Assembly (NCBI GenBank): GCA_016291665.1
Contig: JAEEYE010000007.1
Coordinates: 34,225-98,224 of the forward strand
DNA from: Oxalobacter sp.
GTDB taxonomy: Bacteria > Pseudomonadota > Gammaproteobacteria > Burkholderiales > Burkholderiaceae_D
Length of the DNA: 64,000 bases
Direction: 5' to 3'
The translations under genes and the position numbers were made by a program. The notes under the pieces were generated by a model. The model ran no database searches and was not told the origin of the DNA. It saw nothing but the letters and a program-made list of their open reading frames with translations. Below are positions 44,894 through 54,766 of the stretch, piece by piece (the stretch's first letter is position 1; every line of letters starts with the position of its first letter).

Positions 44894-46204
44894 TTATAGT
44901 AAGTTTTCCAGACGGATACGGGTCACCTTGCCCATGACGGTTGGAATCTGCTCGATCTTTTCGATAGCCGCATTCATGTTCTTTTCCTGCGTCTGATGGG
45001 TCAGGACGATGATGTCAACCAGCGTTTCACCTTCCAATGGTTCTTTCTGCAAGAACGCATCAATGGAAATCTTCAGGTCCGCCAGGATACGCGTGATATC
45101 AGCCAACACGCCCGGCTGGTCTTTGACCTGCATACGCAGGTAGTAACTAGTCGTCACTTCGGAAATCGGCAGGATCGGCGTGTCGTTCATCGCATCAGGC
45201 TGGAATGCCAAGTATGGGACGCGGTGTTCAGGATCAACCGTATCAACACGGGCAATATCCACCAAGTCGGCAATTACAGCAGAGGCCGTTGGTTCAGAAC
45301 CGGCTCCCTTGCCATAATAAAGCGTTGCCCCGACTGCATCACTGTTGACCAACACGGCATTCATCGCACCTTCGACATTGGCAATCAACCGTTTAGCTGG
45401 GATCAATGTCGGATGCACACGCAGTTCAATGCCATTTTCCATGCGTTTGGTAATCCCCAGGAGTTTGATTCGGTAGCCCAATTCTTCCGCATAGGTAATA
45501 TCAATAGATGCAAGTTTGTTGATTCCTTCAACATAAGCCTTATCAAACTGGACAGGCACACCGAACGCAATCGCAGACATGATTGTTGCTTTATGCGCTG
45601 CATCAACACCTTCAATGTCAAAGGTCGGGTCAGCTTCTGCGTAACCCAACTGCTGGGCTTCTTTCAGGACAGTTGCAAATTCGAGTCCCTTGTCACGCAT
45701 TCCGGAGAGAATGAAGTTCGTCGTACCATTGATGATGCCGGCAATCCATTCAATACGGTTTGCCGTCAACCCTTCACGCAATGCCTTGATGATAGGAATA
45801 CCACCAGCAACAGCAGCTTCAAAGGCAACGATGACTTTCTTTTTCTGGGCTGCTTCAAAGATTTCATTACCATGAACAGCAAGCAAAGCCTTGTTCGCCG
45901 TCACAACATGCTTGCCGTTTTCAATCGCTTTTAAGACAAAGTCCTTGGCAACGGTATAACCACCAATGAGTTCGACGACAATATCAATGTCTGGGTTATT
46001 GACCAACTGGTAACCATCTGAGACCACTTCACAGTCGCCCCGGACAATGCTTTGTGCCCGTTCGACATCACGATCCGCCACCATCACAACCTCTATGCGA
46101 CGGCCTGCACGCCCTAAAATTTCTTTCTGGTTACGCTTTAAAACATTAAACGTTCCGGAACCAACGGTTCCCAGACCCAAGATACCAACTTTAACTGGCT
46201 TCAT
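44894..46204 (-). CDS. hom: Homoserine dehydrogenase
   Basis: The 436-residue enzyme reduces aspartate semialdehyde to homoserine, the branch point to threonine and methionine. It shows the Rossmann motif GILGLGTVGSGTFNVL, VVTANKALLAVHG, GGIPIIKALREGL, GIINGTTNFILSGM, EADPTFDIEGVDAAHKATIM with catalytic residues, and a C-terminal ACT domain (YYLRMQVKDQPGVLADITRIL) for feedback control. It lies 23 bases after the aminotransferase gene. Confidence 0.96.
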   Translation of the reverse strand: MKPVKVGILGLGTVGSGTFNVLKRNQKEILGRAGRRIEVVMVADRDVERAQSIVRGDCEVVSDGYQLVNNPDIDIVVELIGGYTVAKDFVLKAIENGKHVVTANKALLAVHGNEIFEAAQKKKVIVAFEAAVAGGIPIIKALREGLTANRIEWIAGIINGTTNFILSGMRDKGLEFATVLKEAQQLGYAEADPTFDIEGVDAAHKATIMSAIAFGVPVQFDKAYVEGINKLASIDITYAEELGYRIKLLGITKRMENGIELRVHPTLIPAKRLIANVEGAMNAVLVNSDAVGATLYYGKGAGSEPTASAVIADLVDIARVDTVDPEHRVPYLAFQPDAMNDTPILPISEVTTSYYLRMQVKDQPGVLADITRILADLKISIDAFLQKEPLEGETLVDIIVLTHQTQEKNMNAAIEKIEQIPTVMGKVTRIRLENLL

Positions 46205-46227
46205 GCTTTTTCAACTTTCAAAAAACG

Positions 46228-47523
46228 TCAAACGGTGACTTCTTCATAAACCGGCTCTTCAACTTTAGCCTTGCCATATTTCTTCTGAGCCAGCTCTTCA
46301 GTGCCAAACTTCTTGCGCAGATAAGCGAGGTAATTTGCCAAGCGCCCAATCGCCAGCTTCAGGTCATCCGATGGCGGCAGGAACACGACGCGGAAATGAT
46401 CCGGCGCAATCCAGTTAAAGCCAGTACCCTGGACAATCAAGACTTTTTCACGATCCAAGAGGTCATAAGCAAACTGCTGGTCATCCTTGATTGGATAGAT
46501 TTCAGGATCCAAGCGAGGGAAGAGGTAAAGCGAGCCTTTTGCCTTCACACAAGTCACACCCGGAATATCCGTCAACAGCTTATGGGCCAATGTACGCTGG
46601 CGTTCCAAGCGACCTCCCGGGGCGACAAGATCATTGATACTTTGATAACCACCCAAAGCCGCCTGCACAGCAAACTGGCCGGGTACATTGGAGCAAAGGC
46701 GCATCGATGAGAGCATATTGAGCCCAGCGATATAGTCTTTTGCATAGCGCTTTTCGCCGGAGACAATCATCCAGCCTACCCGGTAACCACAGGCACGGTA
46801 ATTCTTCGACAATCCGTTTAAGGTCAAACAAAGCACATCATTGGCCAGCGATGCGATGGAGGTATGGGTTACACCGTCGTAGAGGCACTTGTCATAGATT
46901 TCATCCGCGAAGATAATCAACTGGTGCTTACGGGCAACATCAACAATCTGCTTCAACAGTTCTTCTGAATACACCGCACCAGTTGGGTTGTTCGGATTGA
47001 TGATAACAATCGCTTTGGTATGTGGGGTAATCTTGGCTTCGATATCGGCAATATCTGGCATCCAATCATTATTTTCATCACAGACGTAATGGACAGCCTT
47101 GCCGCCAGCCAAGGTCACCGATGCGGTCCACAGCGGATAGTCTGGCGTTGGCACAAGCACTTCATCGCCATTGTCCAAGAGTGCCTGCATCCCCAGGATA
47201 ATCAGTTCAGATGCCCCATTACCCAGATAGATGTCATCAATCGTAACACCTGCAATGTTTTTATGCTGCGCATACTGCATCACCGCCTTACGCGCTGAAT
47301 ACATCCCCTTAGAATCAGAATACGCCGACGCATTCTGCATATTGCGGATCATGTCACGGACAAGCTCTTCCGGTGGATCGAACCCGAAAACACCGACATT
47401 ACCGATGTTGAGCTTGATGATTTTCTGACCTTCGTCTTCCATCTGCCTTGCACGATCCAGCACAGGACCACGGATGGCATAGCAGACATTGTCCAGCTTC
47501 TTGGATTTACCAATGGAACGCAT
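46228..47523 (-). CDS. Alanine-type PLP aminotransferase
   Basis: The 431-residue class I aminotransferase resembles AlaA/AlaC. It begins KSKKLDNVCYAIRGPVLDRARQMEDEGQKIIKLNIGN, has NPNNPTGAVYS, ADEIYDKCLYDG and the PLP Lys in NGLSKNYRACGYRVGW. It most likely makes alanine from pyruvate and glutamate. ATG 47523 follows AGAGGG and gives the family N-terminus. It is co-transcribed with hom, a common pairing in betaproteobacteria. Confidence 0.9.
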   Translation of the reverse strand: MRSIGKSKKLDNVCYAIRGPVLDRARQMEDEGQKIIKLNIGNVGVFGFDPPEELVRDMIRNMQNASAYSDSKGMYSARKAVMQYAQHKNIAGVTIDDIYLGNGASELIILGMQALLDNGDEVLVPTPDYPLWTASVTLAGGKAVHYVCDENNDWMPDIADIEAKITPHTKAIVIINPNNPTGAVYSEELLKQIVDVARKHQLIIFADEIYDKCLYDGVTHTSIASLANDVLCLTLNGLSKNYRACGYRVGWMIVSGEKRYAKDYIAGLNMLSSMRLCSNVPGQFAVQAALGGYQSINDLVAPGGRLERQRTLAHKLLTDIPGVTCVKAKGSLYLFPRLDPEIYPIKDDQQFAYDLLDREKVLIVQGTGFNWIAPDHFRVVFLPPSDDLKLAIGRLANYLAYLRKKFGTEELAQKKYGKAKVEEPVYEEVTV

Positions 47524-47794
47524 TTCATTCCCTCTTAGGATGTTTTTTGGAAACAGCACCTTCATTAGGCGCAAAATAGTTATTGTGAAGACTCAGGAGT
47601 GAATAATCAAGCACAATCCCCAAAAACGACGTATTCCGTCAATCGATACACACGCCTATTAAATATGGGAAAAACCACACATTATCTGTTTCCAAGGTAC
47701 ATCCAACCCATTATGATGGGCATTAGTGCCAATTCGACTTGGCGAAACGTTTTTAGACCTGCCAGGATGTTCTGGCAGCAACATGGGAGATAGC

Positions 47795-48268
47795 ATGTCA
47801 AACATTGCCCTTAACCAAGCAGTACCCGACTTTACCGGTGAAACCCCAACGGGAACCTTCAAGCTTTCCGACTACCAAGGCAAAAATGTCGTCGTCTATT
47901 TCTATCCGAAAGACAATACGCCAGGATGCACAACAGAGAGTATCTGTTTCCGGGACGCCCACCAAGCCTTCGCTGACGCCAACACTACCATTGTCGGTAT
48001 CAGCCGGGATTCCTTGAAGTCACATGAAAACTTCTCGAAAAAACTTGAACTCCCCTTTCCTTTGATTTCCGATGCTGATGAAGCGTTGTGTAACCTCTTC
48101 GACGTAATAAAAGAGAAAAAGCGCTACGGAAAAATGACCCGCGGGATTGAACGATCAACATTCTTGATTAACGCCAAAGGCAATATCGCAAGGGAATGGC
48201 GCAATGTCAAAGTCGCCGGGCACGTCGACGAAGTACTGCAGGCCGCTACGGACTTAGCCAAAGCCTAA
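47795..48268 (+). CDS. bcp: Thiol peroxidase of the Bcp/PrxQ family
   Basis: The 157-residue peroxiredoxin reduces hydroperoxides with a peroxidatic Cys in NTPGCTTES. The second Cys is at C-x5-C (CTTESIC), one residue further than the C-x4-C resolving position in E. coli Bcp, so intramolecular disulfide formation may differ. ATG 47795 follows GGGAGA; an earlier in-frame ATG at 47726 adds a non-conserved tail. Confidence 0.93.
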   Translation: MSNIALNQAVPDFTGETPTGTFKLSDYQGKNVVVYFYPKDNTPGCTTESICFRDAHQAFADANTTIVGISRDSLKSHENFSKKLELPFPLISDADEALCNLFDVIKEKKRYGKMTRGIERSTFLINAKGNIAREWRNVKVAGHVDEVLQAATDLAKA

Positions 48269-48306
48269 AAACACCCGCCCCCCAAAACAAAAGACAGGAA
48301 GCCCCA

Positions 48307-49908
48307 ATGCCACTACCCAGTATGCCCACCAAGCTTGCCGATAGGGTCACCCTGTCGGTTACGCCTGCACAAAAAGTCAAACAACCTGCCCCAAAAGCAG
48401 CTAAAACGCCGTCCAAGGCACCCCCTAAACCACCGCAGGAGCCACCTAAAAGGAAACTCACTGGTACGAACCGTCTCACGCCACTAAGTAAGGCGGCAAG
48501 CCTATCCGGCATCCCGAAAATCTTTGTGCTCGACACCAACGTCCTACTACATGACCCAACCTCGCTTTTCCGGTTTGAAGAACACGATCTCTTCATCCCG
48601 ATGAAAACCTTGGAAGAGCTCGATGCGCATAAAAGCGGGCTTTCGGACACAGCACGCAATGCAAGGCAAGTCTCACGTCTGCTTGACCGTTTAATCGCTG
48701 ATGTGGACAGTACCATCATCCTATCTGAAGGCATTGCCCTGGACAAACTCGGTAACATCGAAGCGAAAGGCAGGCTCTACCTTGAGGCTGCAACCGACCA
48801 ACTCTTGGCTCCACAAGACGCAATTGCAGACAACATCATTTTGAATGCCGTTACGACGCTTTCAAAGGAAAAGCCTGACAGACTCGTCGTCCTAGTCTCC
48901 AAAGACATCAATATGCGGCTGAAAGCCCGTGCCTTAGGCCTTTCAGCCGAGGACTACTTCAACGACCAAGTGTTGGATGACCAAGATCTCCTGTACACGG
49001 GTACATTAAAGCTGGAGAATGACTTTTGGGATCAGGCAACGGAGCTAACCACCAAAAACGAAAACGACCATCACAGCTACAGCCAGACGGTCTATACGTT
49101 TGGGGGATCTGCCGTCCCTGACCTTTTTGTGAACCAGTTCGTTTACCTAGAAGCAACAGAAAACTTCCCGCCTTTTTATGCCCGAGTAGTTGCAACCAAC
49201 GGGACAAAAGCATCGATTAAGACACTGCACGACTACACGGAAGGAAAAGACAATGTTTGGGGGATACATGCACGAAACAGTGAACAGAACTTCGCGTTGA
49301 ACCTCTTGATGGATCCTGAAGTCGACTTTGTGACCTTGGCGGGACAGGCTGGTACCGGAAAAACCCTTTTAGCATTGGCAGCGGGCCTATCCCAGGTATT
49401 TGAAAGCCAGCGGTTTGACGAAATCATCGTCACGCGCCCGACCATCCCAATTGGTGAAGACATCGGCTTTCTGCCAGGAACTGAAGAAGAGAAAATGTCG
49501 CCTTGGATGGGAGCGTTAGATGACAACCTGGATGTGCTCACCTCGGGCAACAAAGATGCCGGTTCTTGGGAAAGGCAGACTACACGAGATCTGATTGAAT
49601 CGCGCATTTCCATCAAATCGATGAACTTCATGCGCGGTAGGACATTCATTAGGAAATTCGTAATCATCGATGAAGCGCAGAACTTAACGCCCAAGCAGAT
49701 GAAGACATTAATTACCAGAGCAGGACCTGGCACTAAGATTGTCTGCATGGGGAACCTTGCGCAGATTGACACACCGTACCTGACTGAAGGATCAAGTGGC
49801 TTAACCTATGTAGTTGACCGCTTCAAAGGATGGCGCCACAGCGGCCATATCTTATTGGCACGGGGTGAGCGATCCCGTCTGGCTGATTACGCAGGCGAAA
49901 TGCTTTAA
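48307..49908 (+). CDS. PIN domain-PhoH family ATPase/RNase
   Basis: The 533-residue protein joins a PIN nuclease domain (IFVLDTNVLLHDP, LEELDAHKSG, with acidic metal ligands; about residues 75-210) to a PhoH ATPase domain (Walker A GQAGTGKTLLALAAG, DEAQNLTPKQMKTLITRAGPGTKIVCMGN). PhoH2-type relatives are RNA helicase-nucleases. The N-terminal 60 residues are Pro/Lys/Ala-rich and probably flexible. ATG 48307 follows CAGGAAG; the frame upstream overlaps bcp. It is probably co-transcribed with bcp, 38 bases away. Confidence 0.9.
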   Translation: MPLPSMPTKLADRVTLSVTPAQKVKQPAPKAAKTPSKAPPKPPQEPPKRKLTGTNRLTPLSKAASLSGIPKIFVLDTNVLLHDPTSLFRFEEHDLFIPMKTLEELDAHKSGLSDTARNARQVSRLLDRLIADVDSTIILSEGIALDKLGNIEAKGRLYLEAATDQLLAPQDAIADNIILNAVTTLSKEKPDRLVVLVSKDINMRLKARALGLSAEDYFNDQVLDDQDLLYTGTLKLENDFWDQATELTTKNENDHHSYSQTVYTFGGSAVPDLFVNQFVYLEATENFPPFYARVVATNGTKASIKTLHDYTEGKDNVWGIHARNSEQNFALNLLMDPEVDFVTLAGQAGTGKTLLALAAGLSQVFESQRFDEIIVTRPTIPIGEDIGFLPGTEEEKMSPWMGALDDNLDVLTSGNKDAGSWERQTTRDLIESRISIKSMNFMRGRTFIRKFVIIDEAQNLTPKQMKTLITRAGPGTKIVCMGNLAQIDTPYLTEGSSGLTYVVDRFKGWRHSGHILLARGERSRLADYAGEML

Positions 49909-49916
49909 ATGCAGAA

Positions 49917-49945
49917 AGGCCGGGTTACCCCGGCCTCCTGTTTTT
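49917..49945 (+). terminator. Rho-independent terminator of the bcp-phoH unit
   Basis: A perfect 8-bp stem (AGGCCGGG 49917-49924 with CCCGGCCT 49929-49936) around TTAC is followed by CCTGTTTTT. It lies between converging genes and may also stop clpB weakly. Confidence 0.85.
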
Positions 49946-49960
49946 GGGTATGTTGACAGA

Positions 49961-52555
49961 TTAGTCCGCTTTAGCCTGCTTCGTAAAGACCAGACGGTCG
50001 TCAGCCACGTCAACACCAATGCCATCACCTGGTGCGAACTTGCCTTCCAAGATTTCCTTGGACAATGGGTTTTCGATCAAATTCTGGACAGCCCGTTTCA
50101 AAGGACGTGCCCCAAAGAGTGGATCAAAACCAGCTTCGGCAATCTTGTTCAACGCAGCATCAGATACTTCCATAGACATATCCATCGCAGCCAAACGCTT
50201 GTTCAACAGATCCAGCTGGATCTTCGCAATCGCACCAATGTTCTTGCTGTCTAAGGCATGGAAGACCACAATCTCATCGATACGGTTGATGAACTCAGGT
50301 CTGAAGTGCTGCTGGACTTCGCCCATCACAGCATCCTTGATTTCCTTCTGTTCACTACCAGCCATCGACTGGATCAGGTGCGAACCCAAATTAGACGTCA
50401 TGACGATGACGGTATTCTTAAAGTCAACCGTCCTGCCTTGACCATCGGTCATCCGACCATCATCCAAGACCTGCAAGAGAACATTGAAGACATCAGGATG
50501 TGCTTTTTCAATTTCATCCAAGAGGATAACACTGTAAGGTTTACGACGGACAGCTTCAGTCAGGTAACCGCCTTCTTCGTAACCGACATATCCTGGAGGC
50601 GCACCAATCAAACGAGCCACCGAGTGTTTTTCCATGAATTCACTCATGTCGATACGGATCATCGCGTCTTCCGTGTCAAACAGGAAGGAAGCCAACGCTT
50701 TACACAGTTCTGTCTTACCGACACCGGTTGGGCCCAAGAACATAAACGAACCATAAGGCCTATTCGGGTCGGACAAACCGGCACGTGAGCGTCGGATCGC
50801 TTCAGAGACCGCTACAACCGCTTCATGCTGGCCGACGACACGTTTATGCAGTTCGTCTTCCATACGCAGAAGTTTTGCCCTTTCTCCTTCCATCATCTTG
50901 GAAACGGGGATACCGGTTGCACGGGAGACAACTTCCGCGATTTCTTCTGCATCCACTTCAGTACGCAGAAGCCTTGGGCGGTCTGTTGCCCCATCCTTGT
51001 TACCTGTTTCCGCTTTCAGGCGTTTTTCCAGCTCAGGCAAGATACCGTACATCAGTTCAGACATCTTCTGGTAGTTGCCCTGACGTTTGGCTTCGTCAAT
51101 CTGCAGTCGGACTTTTTCGATTTCTTCCTTCGTATGCTTGGAGCCCTCAACCGAGGCCTTTTCAGCCTTCAGGATTTCATCGTAATCAGCATATTCCTTT
51201 TCAAGGCGCGCAATTTCTTCTTCGAGTAATGCCATCCGTTTCTTGGATGCATCGTCGGTTTCCTTGCGAACTGCTTCACGTTCAATCTTCAACTGGATGA
51301 TCTTACGGTCAAGCCTATCCATGACTTCCGGTTTGGAGTCAATTTCCATCTTGATCCGGGATGCAGCTTCATCAATCAAGTCAATCGCCTTGTCTGGTAA
51401 GAACCGATCCGTAATGTAACGATGTGACAGTTCTGCTGCAGCAATAATCGCTGGGTCGGAAATTTCAACCCCGTGATGCATTTCATATTTTTCCTGCAAG
51501 CCACGCAGAATCGCAATCGTGTCTTCGACAGATGGTTCATCGACCATGATCTTCTGGAAACGGCGTTCCAGTGCGGCATCCTTTTCGATGTACTTACGAT
51601 ATTCGTCCAGAGTCGTCGCACCAACGCAATGCAGTTCGCCACGAGCCAGTGCTGGCTTCAGCATGTTACCTGCATCCATCGCACCTTCAGACTTACCGGC
51701 TCCCACCATCGTGTGGATTTCATCGATAAAGACAATATCCTGCCCTTCGTCTTTAGCCAGTTCATTCAAAACTGCTTTCAGACGTTCTTCGAATTCACCA
51801 CGATACTTCGCACCAGCTAAGAGTGCAGCCATATCCAAGGCCAACACACGTTTGCCTTTCAAGCTTTCTGGTACTTCGCCATTGACGATACGCTGAGCCA
51901 GGCCTTCGACAATCGCTGTCTTACCCACCCCTGGTTCACCAATTAAAACCGGGTTGTTCTTGGTACGGCGCTGGAGCACCTGGATAGCGCGCCTGATTTC
52001 GTCATCACGTCCGATGACGGGATCAAGCTTGCCGCTCCTGGCGCGTTCCGTCAGGTCTAGCGTATATTTCTTCAGTGCTTCGCGTTTGGATTCAGCATCT
52101 GCAGAATTCACTGTTGCATCTCCCCTTACAGCGTTAATTGTTGATTCAAGCGCACTCCTGGTCAGACCCGCTTCACGAGCCAAACGCCCAGCTTCAGACT
52201 TGTCTTCCAGCAATGCTAAAAGCACCATCTCGCTCGCGATGTATTCATCTTTGCGTTTGATCGATTCGCGTTCAGTCAGGTTTAAGAGATTTAAGAGTTC
52301 GCGGGAAATCTGTATATCTCCACCAGTACCTGTAACCTTCGGCAACCGTTCTAAGGACGCTTTCAAAGACGATTCCAGCTTACCGACATTGACTCCAGCA
52401 CGTTGCAGTAAGGAACGAGTACCACCATCGCCTTGCTGGATCATCGCCAGCAGCAGGTGGGACGGTTCGATGTACTGATTGTCATTGCCAATTGCCAGAC
52501 TATGCGCGTCTGAAATGGCTTCCTGTAACTTCGTTGTTAATTTGTCTTGACGCAT
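49961..52555 (-). CDS. clpB: ATP-dependent disaggregase ClpB
   Basis: The 864-residue AAA+ chaperone has an N-terminal ClpN domain, AAA-1 (Walker A GEPGVGKT, pore loop [12 protein letters not shown]), the long coiled-coil middle domain (about residues 410-530, rich in E, K and R), AAA-2 (Walker A GPTGVGKT, pore loop [11 protein letters not shown]) and a C-terminal small domain. It rescues aggregated proteins with DnaK. ATG 52555 has GGAGG five bases upstream; the in-frame start at 52567 precedes that site. A sigma-32 promoter lies directly upstream. Confidence 0.97.
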   Translation of the reverse strand: MRQDKLTTKLQEAISDAHSLAIGNDNQYIEPSHLLLAMIQQGDGGTRSLLQRAGVNVGKLESSLKASLERLPKVTGTGGDIQISRELLNLLNLTERESIKRKDEYIASEMVLLALLEDKSEAGRLAREAGLTRSALESTINAVRGDATVNSADAESKREALKKYTLDLTERARSGKLDPVIGRDDEIRRAIQVLQRRTKNNPVLIGEPGVGKTAIVEGLAQRIVNGEVPESLKGKRVLALDMAALLAGAKYRGEFEERLKAVLNELAKDEGQDIVFIDEIHTMVGAGKSEGAMDAGNMLKPALARGELHCVGATTLDEYRKYIEKDAALERRFQKIMVDEPSVEDTIAILRGLQEKYEMHHGVEISDPAIIAAAELSHRYITDRFLPDKAIDLIDEAASRIKMEIDSKPEVMDRLDRKIIQLKIEREAVRKETDDASKKRMALLEEEIARLEKEYADYDEILKAEKASVEGSKHTKEEIEKVRLQIDEAKRQGNYQKMSELMYGILPELEKRLKAETGNKDGATDRPRLLRTEVDAEEIAEVVSRATGIPVSKMMEGERAKLLRMEDELHKRVVGQHEAVVAVSEAIRRSRAGLSDPNRPYGSFMFLGPTGVGKTELCKALASFLFDTEDAMIRIDMSEFMEKHSVARLIGAPPGYVGYEEGGYLTEAVRRKPYSVILLDEIEKAHPDVFNVLLQVLDDGRMTDGQGRTVDFKNTVIVMTSNLGSHLIQSMAGSEQKEIKDAVMGEVQQHFRPEFINRIDEIVVFHALDSKNIGAIAKIQLDLLNKRLAAMDMSMEVSDAALNKIAEAGFDPLFGARPLKRAVQNLIENPLSKEILEGKFAPGDGIGVDVADDRLVFTKQAKAD

Positions 52556-52583
52556 GACAACCTCCAAATTGTTTCACTAAGTC

Positions 52584-52613
52584 CCATATAAGGTGCAAAA
52601 CAGGACTTTCAAG
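52584..52613 (-). promoter_or_regulatory. Sigma-32 heat-shock promoter of clpB
   Basis: On the minus strand CTTGAAA (52607-52613) and CCTTATATGG (52584-52593) are 13 bases apart, close to the heat-shock consensus CTTGAAA-N(11-16)-CCCCATnT. Transcription would start about 20 bases before the ATG. Confidence 0.8.
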
Positions 52614-52684
52614 GGGTTTTTACAACAAAATTTTGGATTTTTTCAGAAAAAGACAACAACGCACCTTATCAACCGCCAAAATAA

Positions 52685-53062
52685 CTATGCGCCTGAAAGC
52701 ATCCGGTAACTGGCAAAGCCTGCAAGGCACAAGAGGATTGAACCGGCAACGTGCAAAAGTAACTGTACACCCGCCCACAAGTATTCGCCACGTTGCAGTA
52801 GTAGCATCGTCTCAGCCGAAAACGTGGAAAACGTGGTCAGCCCACCCATAAAACCCGTGACAATTAAGAGCCTCCATTCGGGACTTATCCCTGCATGGGA
52901 ACTGAAAAACGCCGTAGCCACACCAATCAAGTACCCCCCCACAAGATTGGCCGTCAACGTCCCTAATGGAATATAACCGTGAAATGCATTCAAGCAGTTG
53001 CCTAAAATCCAACGCAACCAAGCGCCACATGCGGCACCAACACCAACAGCAACCCAAGCCAT
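52685..53062 (-). CDS. crcB: Fluoride ion exporter CrcB/Fluc
   Basis: The 125-residue four-helix membrane protein shows GAACGAWLRWILGN near the N-terminus, PLGTLTANLVGGYLIGV with the channel Asn, and GFMGGLTTFSTFSAET with the paired Phe and the central sodium-site region. It works as a dual-topology dimer letting fluoride leave the cell. The ATG at 53062 has AAAGG six bases upstream; the frame extends to 53086. The gene is preceded by a fluoride riboswitch, which supports the function directly. Confidence 0.95.
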   Translation of the reverse strand: MAWVAVGVGAACGAWLRWILGNCLNAFHGYIPLGTLTANLVGGYLIGVATAFFSSHAGISPEWRLLIVTGFMGGLTTFSTFSAETMLLLQRGEYLWAGVQLLLHVAGSILLCLAGFASYRMLSGA

Positions 53063-53122
53063 CATTGACCTTTCAAAAGTAGACAAAACAGATTTTGGCT
53101 GGGTGAGGAAAGGAAGAGAAAG

Positions 53123-53218
53123 AAAAAACGCCAGTCCTCACCAAACCAGTGATCAGACAGGCGCCATCAGCTACTACGCAGCGGTTTTATACGAGATAAG
53201 GTGGAGCACCATCACCTG
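53123..53218 (-). promoter_or_regulatory. Fluoride riboswitch (crcB RNA) with intrinsic terminator
   Basis: Read on the minus strand, GGUGAUGGUGCUCCACC (53200-53216) forms the first stem-loop; GCUGC-GUA-GUAGC forms the second stem; and GCUGAUGGCGCCUGUC (53156-53171) is the conserved 3' segment. Loop GGUGC pairs with GCGCC to make the pseudoknot of this class. The terminator stem pairs CGCCUGUC (53156-53163) with GACUGGCG (53129-53136), one mismatch, followed by six U. It uses part of the aptamer, so fluoride binding should block the terminator and switch crcB on. Confidence 0.93.
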
Positions 53219-53382
53219 TTACACGTTAATAATCAACTAGTTTGGCAGATATTCACAACTTTACACCTCAGTACCTACCATTCGTTATCCAGTTAAAAAT
53301 CACCGTTCTTAATGACTTTTCAAACCTTTTGATACGTGTACTCTACTATTCTACCTCATCATCTCGTCTAAAAGACACATAG

Positions 53383-53413
53383 AAAAAACCACATCCAAAA
53401 AATCTGGATGTGG
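53383..53413 (-). terminator. Rho-independent terminator left of the insertion sequence
   Basis: A perfect 9-bp stem (CCACATCCA 53389-53397 with TGGATGTGG 53405-53413) is followed on the minus strand by six T. It would stop transcripts leaving the transposase gene before crcB. It lies outside the element's inverted repeat. Confidence 0.8.
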
Positions 53414-53436
53414 CCCCAAGTGAAAGTTTCCGGACG

Positions 53437-53465
53437 TGTACTAATTTCGACTTCATCTGACATTT
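53437..53465. repeat. Left inverted repeat of the IS481-family element
   Basis: TGTACTAATTTCGACTTCAT followed by CTGACATTT. It matches the reverse complement of the right end at about 24 of 29 positions, including TTCATCTGACA. Confidence 0.8.
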
Positions 53466-53503
53466 TCCAGTTCGAGAGGTATCTGTCTGTCAGATTCAGA
53501 TTA

Positions 53504-54544
53504 TCAGTTTAGGTTGTCTATTTTATTACGCCAAATCTCCTTTCCGTCAATCAATGTCTCTAAAGGGGTACGTCCACAGCACATCTTCCCTTGATGGGTT
53601 CGCTCATTGTTGTAGTACCAAAGCCATTCATCAAGGTCATGCTGGAGTTCTTCTATCGACCGGTAGATTTTCTTCCTGAAGGTAATTTGATAAAACTCCT
53701 GCAGGATTGTCTTGTGGAACCGTTCGCAGATGCCATTGGTCTGTGGATGTGCCGCCTTTGTCTTCGTATGCTCGATATCATTTACTGCAAGGTAGAGCTG
53801 GTAATCGTGGTTTTCTGCCTTGCCGCAGTATTCTGTTCCACGGTCAGTAAGGATCCTGATGATTCCCATGCCCTGTGATTCGAAATATGGCAGTACACGG
53901 TCATTGAGCAAATCAGCTGCTGTAATCGGTGTTTTGGTGGTATACAGCTTGGCGGTTGCCCATTTCGAGTAGGTGTCGACAAACGTCTGCTGGTATATCC
54001 TGCCAACCCCTTTGATGGTGCCGACATAGAAGGTGTCCTGACTGCCAAGATAGCCAGGATGCGCTGTCTCTATTTCTCCGTATGCAACATCATCGTCTCT
54101 CTTTTTCTCAAGGGCAGAAACCTGTGCCTCTGTCAGAACTTCCCCTGTCTGAGCTACATGCCGTTCAAGGTTGGCTAGGCGCTTCCTGAAATTCTCAAGG
54201 TTATGGCGGAGCCATACTGACCTGACACCCGATGCTGATATGAATATGCCTTTCTTGCGCAACTCATTGGATGTCCGCAACTGACCGAATGCAGGCTGTT
54301 CCAACGCAAATGCGACAACAGCATCCTCTGTGCTTTGGTCAACCCTGTTCTGAAGGTTCGGCTTCCGGCGGTTGGCATCTATCAATGCTTCAACACCTCC
54401 TTCTTGGACAGCATTCTGATATCGGTAGAAGGTATCCCTGGACAGCCCCATCACTTTGCAGGCTTTTGATATGTTGCCAAGCTCTTGGGCAAGATTGAGT
54501 AGACCGAGTTTGTATTTGATGATGTTTTGAGACATACTGCTCAT
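53504..54544 (-). CDS. IS481-family DDE transposase
   Basis: The 346-residue protein has an N-terminal helix-turn-helix region (LGNISKACKVMGLSRDTFYRYQNA), a second HTH, and an rve-type DDE core: first Asp in QQTFVDTYSKWA, second in ILTDRGTEYCG and Glu in NGICERFHKTILQEFY. It ends with the LDEWLWYYNNERTHQGKMCCGRTPLET motif of the IS481/IS3 group. It is intact, so the element may still move. Confidence 0.93.
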   Translation of the reverse strand: MSSMSQNIIKYKLGLLNLAQELGNISKACKVMGLSRDTFYRYQNAVQEGGVEALIDANRRKPNLQNRVDQSTEDAVVAFALEQPAFGQLRTSNELRKKGIFISASGVRSVWLRHNLENFRKRLANLERHVAQTGEVLTEAQVSALEKKRDDDVAYGEIETAHPGYLGSQDTFYVGTIKGVGRIYQQTFVDTYSKWATAKLYTTKTPITAADLLNDRVLPYFESQGMGIIRILTDRGTEYCGKAENHDYQLYLAVNDIEHTKTKAAHPQTNGICERFHKTILQEFYQITFRKKIYRSIEELQHDLDEWLWYYNNERTHQGKMCCGRTPLETLIDGKEIWRNKIDNLN

Positions 54545-54627
54545 GGGTTTTTCCTTTCCGGCTTACGCCTTATTGATAAAGATTCACACCTCTATCAAAC
54601 TGGAAAAACCCACTTATCGCAAGTCCT

Positions 54628-54656
54628 AACTGTCAGATGAAATCTGAACTAGTACA
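54628..54656. repeat. Right inverted repeat of the IS481-family element
   Basis: Reads AACTGTCAGATGAAATCTGA followed by ACTAGTACA; it is the mirror partner of 53437-53465. Confidence 0.8.
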
Positions 54657-54692
54657 GATTAAGCCATAAGCGACAGGCAATAAAATATCAAT

Positions 54693-54713
54693 GCAAAAGT
54701 CTTGGACTTTTGC
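54693..54713. promoter_or_regulatory. Perfect 9-bp inverted repeat upstream of the RibD-C gene
   Basis: GCAAAAGTC-TTG-GACTTTTGC lies 54-74 bases before the start codon and is followed by TTATAAAAG. It could be an operator overlapping the promoter, or a hairpin in the leader. Confidence 0.4.
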
Positions 54714-54766
54714 TTATAAAAGATAGAATTCAATAGTCATCACCAACATACCCTTTTAGGACAACC

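Larger units (their letters stand above)
53437..54656 (-). mobile_element. IS481-family insertion sequence, complete
   Basis: About 1,220 bases are bounded by imperfect 29-base inverted repeats beginning TGTACTA (53437-53465 and 54628-54656) and hold one intact transposase gene. I see no convincing target-site duplication directly outside the repeats (GGACG on the left, GATTA on the right). The element separates the crcB unit from the RibD-C gene. Confidence 0.85.

Noticed and set aside
50258..51300. Plus-strand frames of 130-176 codons opposite clpB
   Set aside because: Antisense shadows of clpB with Phe/His-rich, non-protein-like composition.
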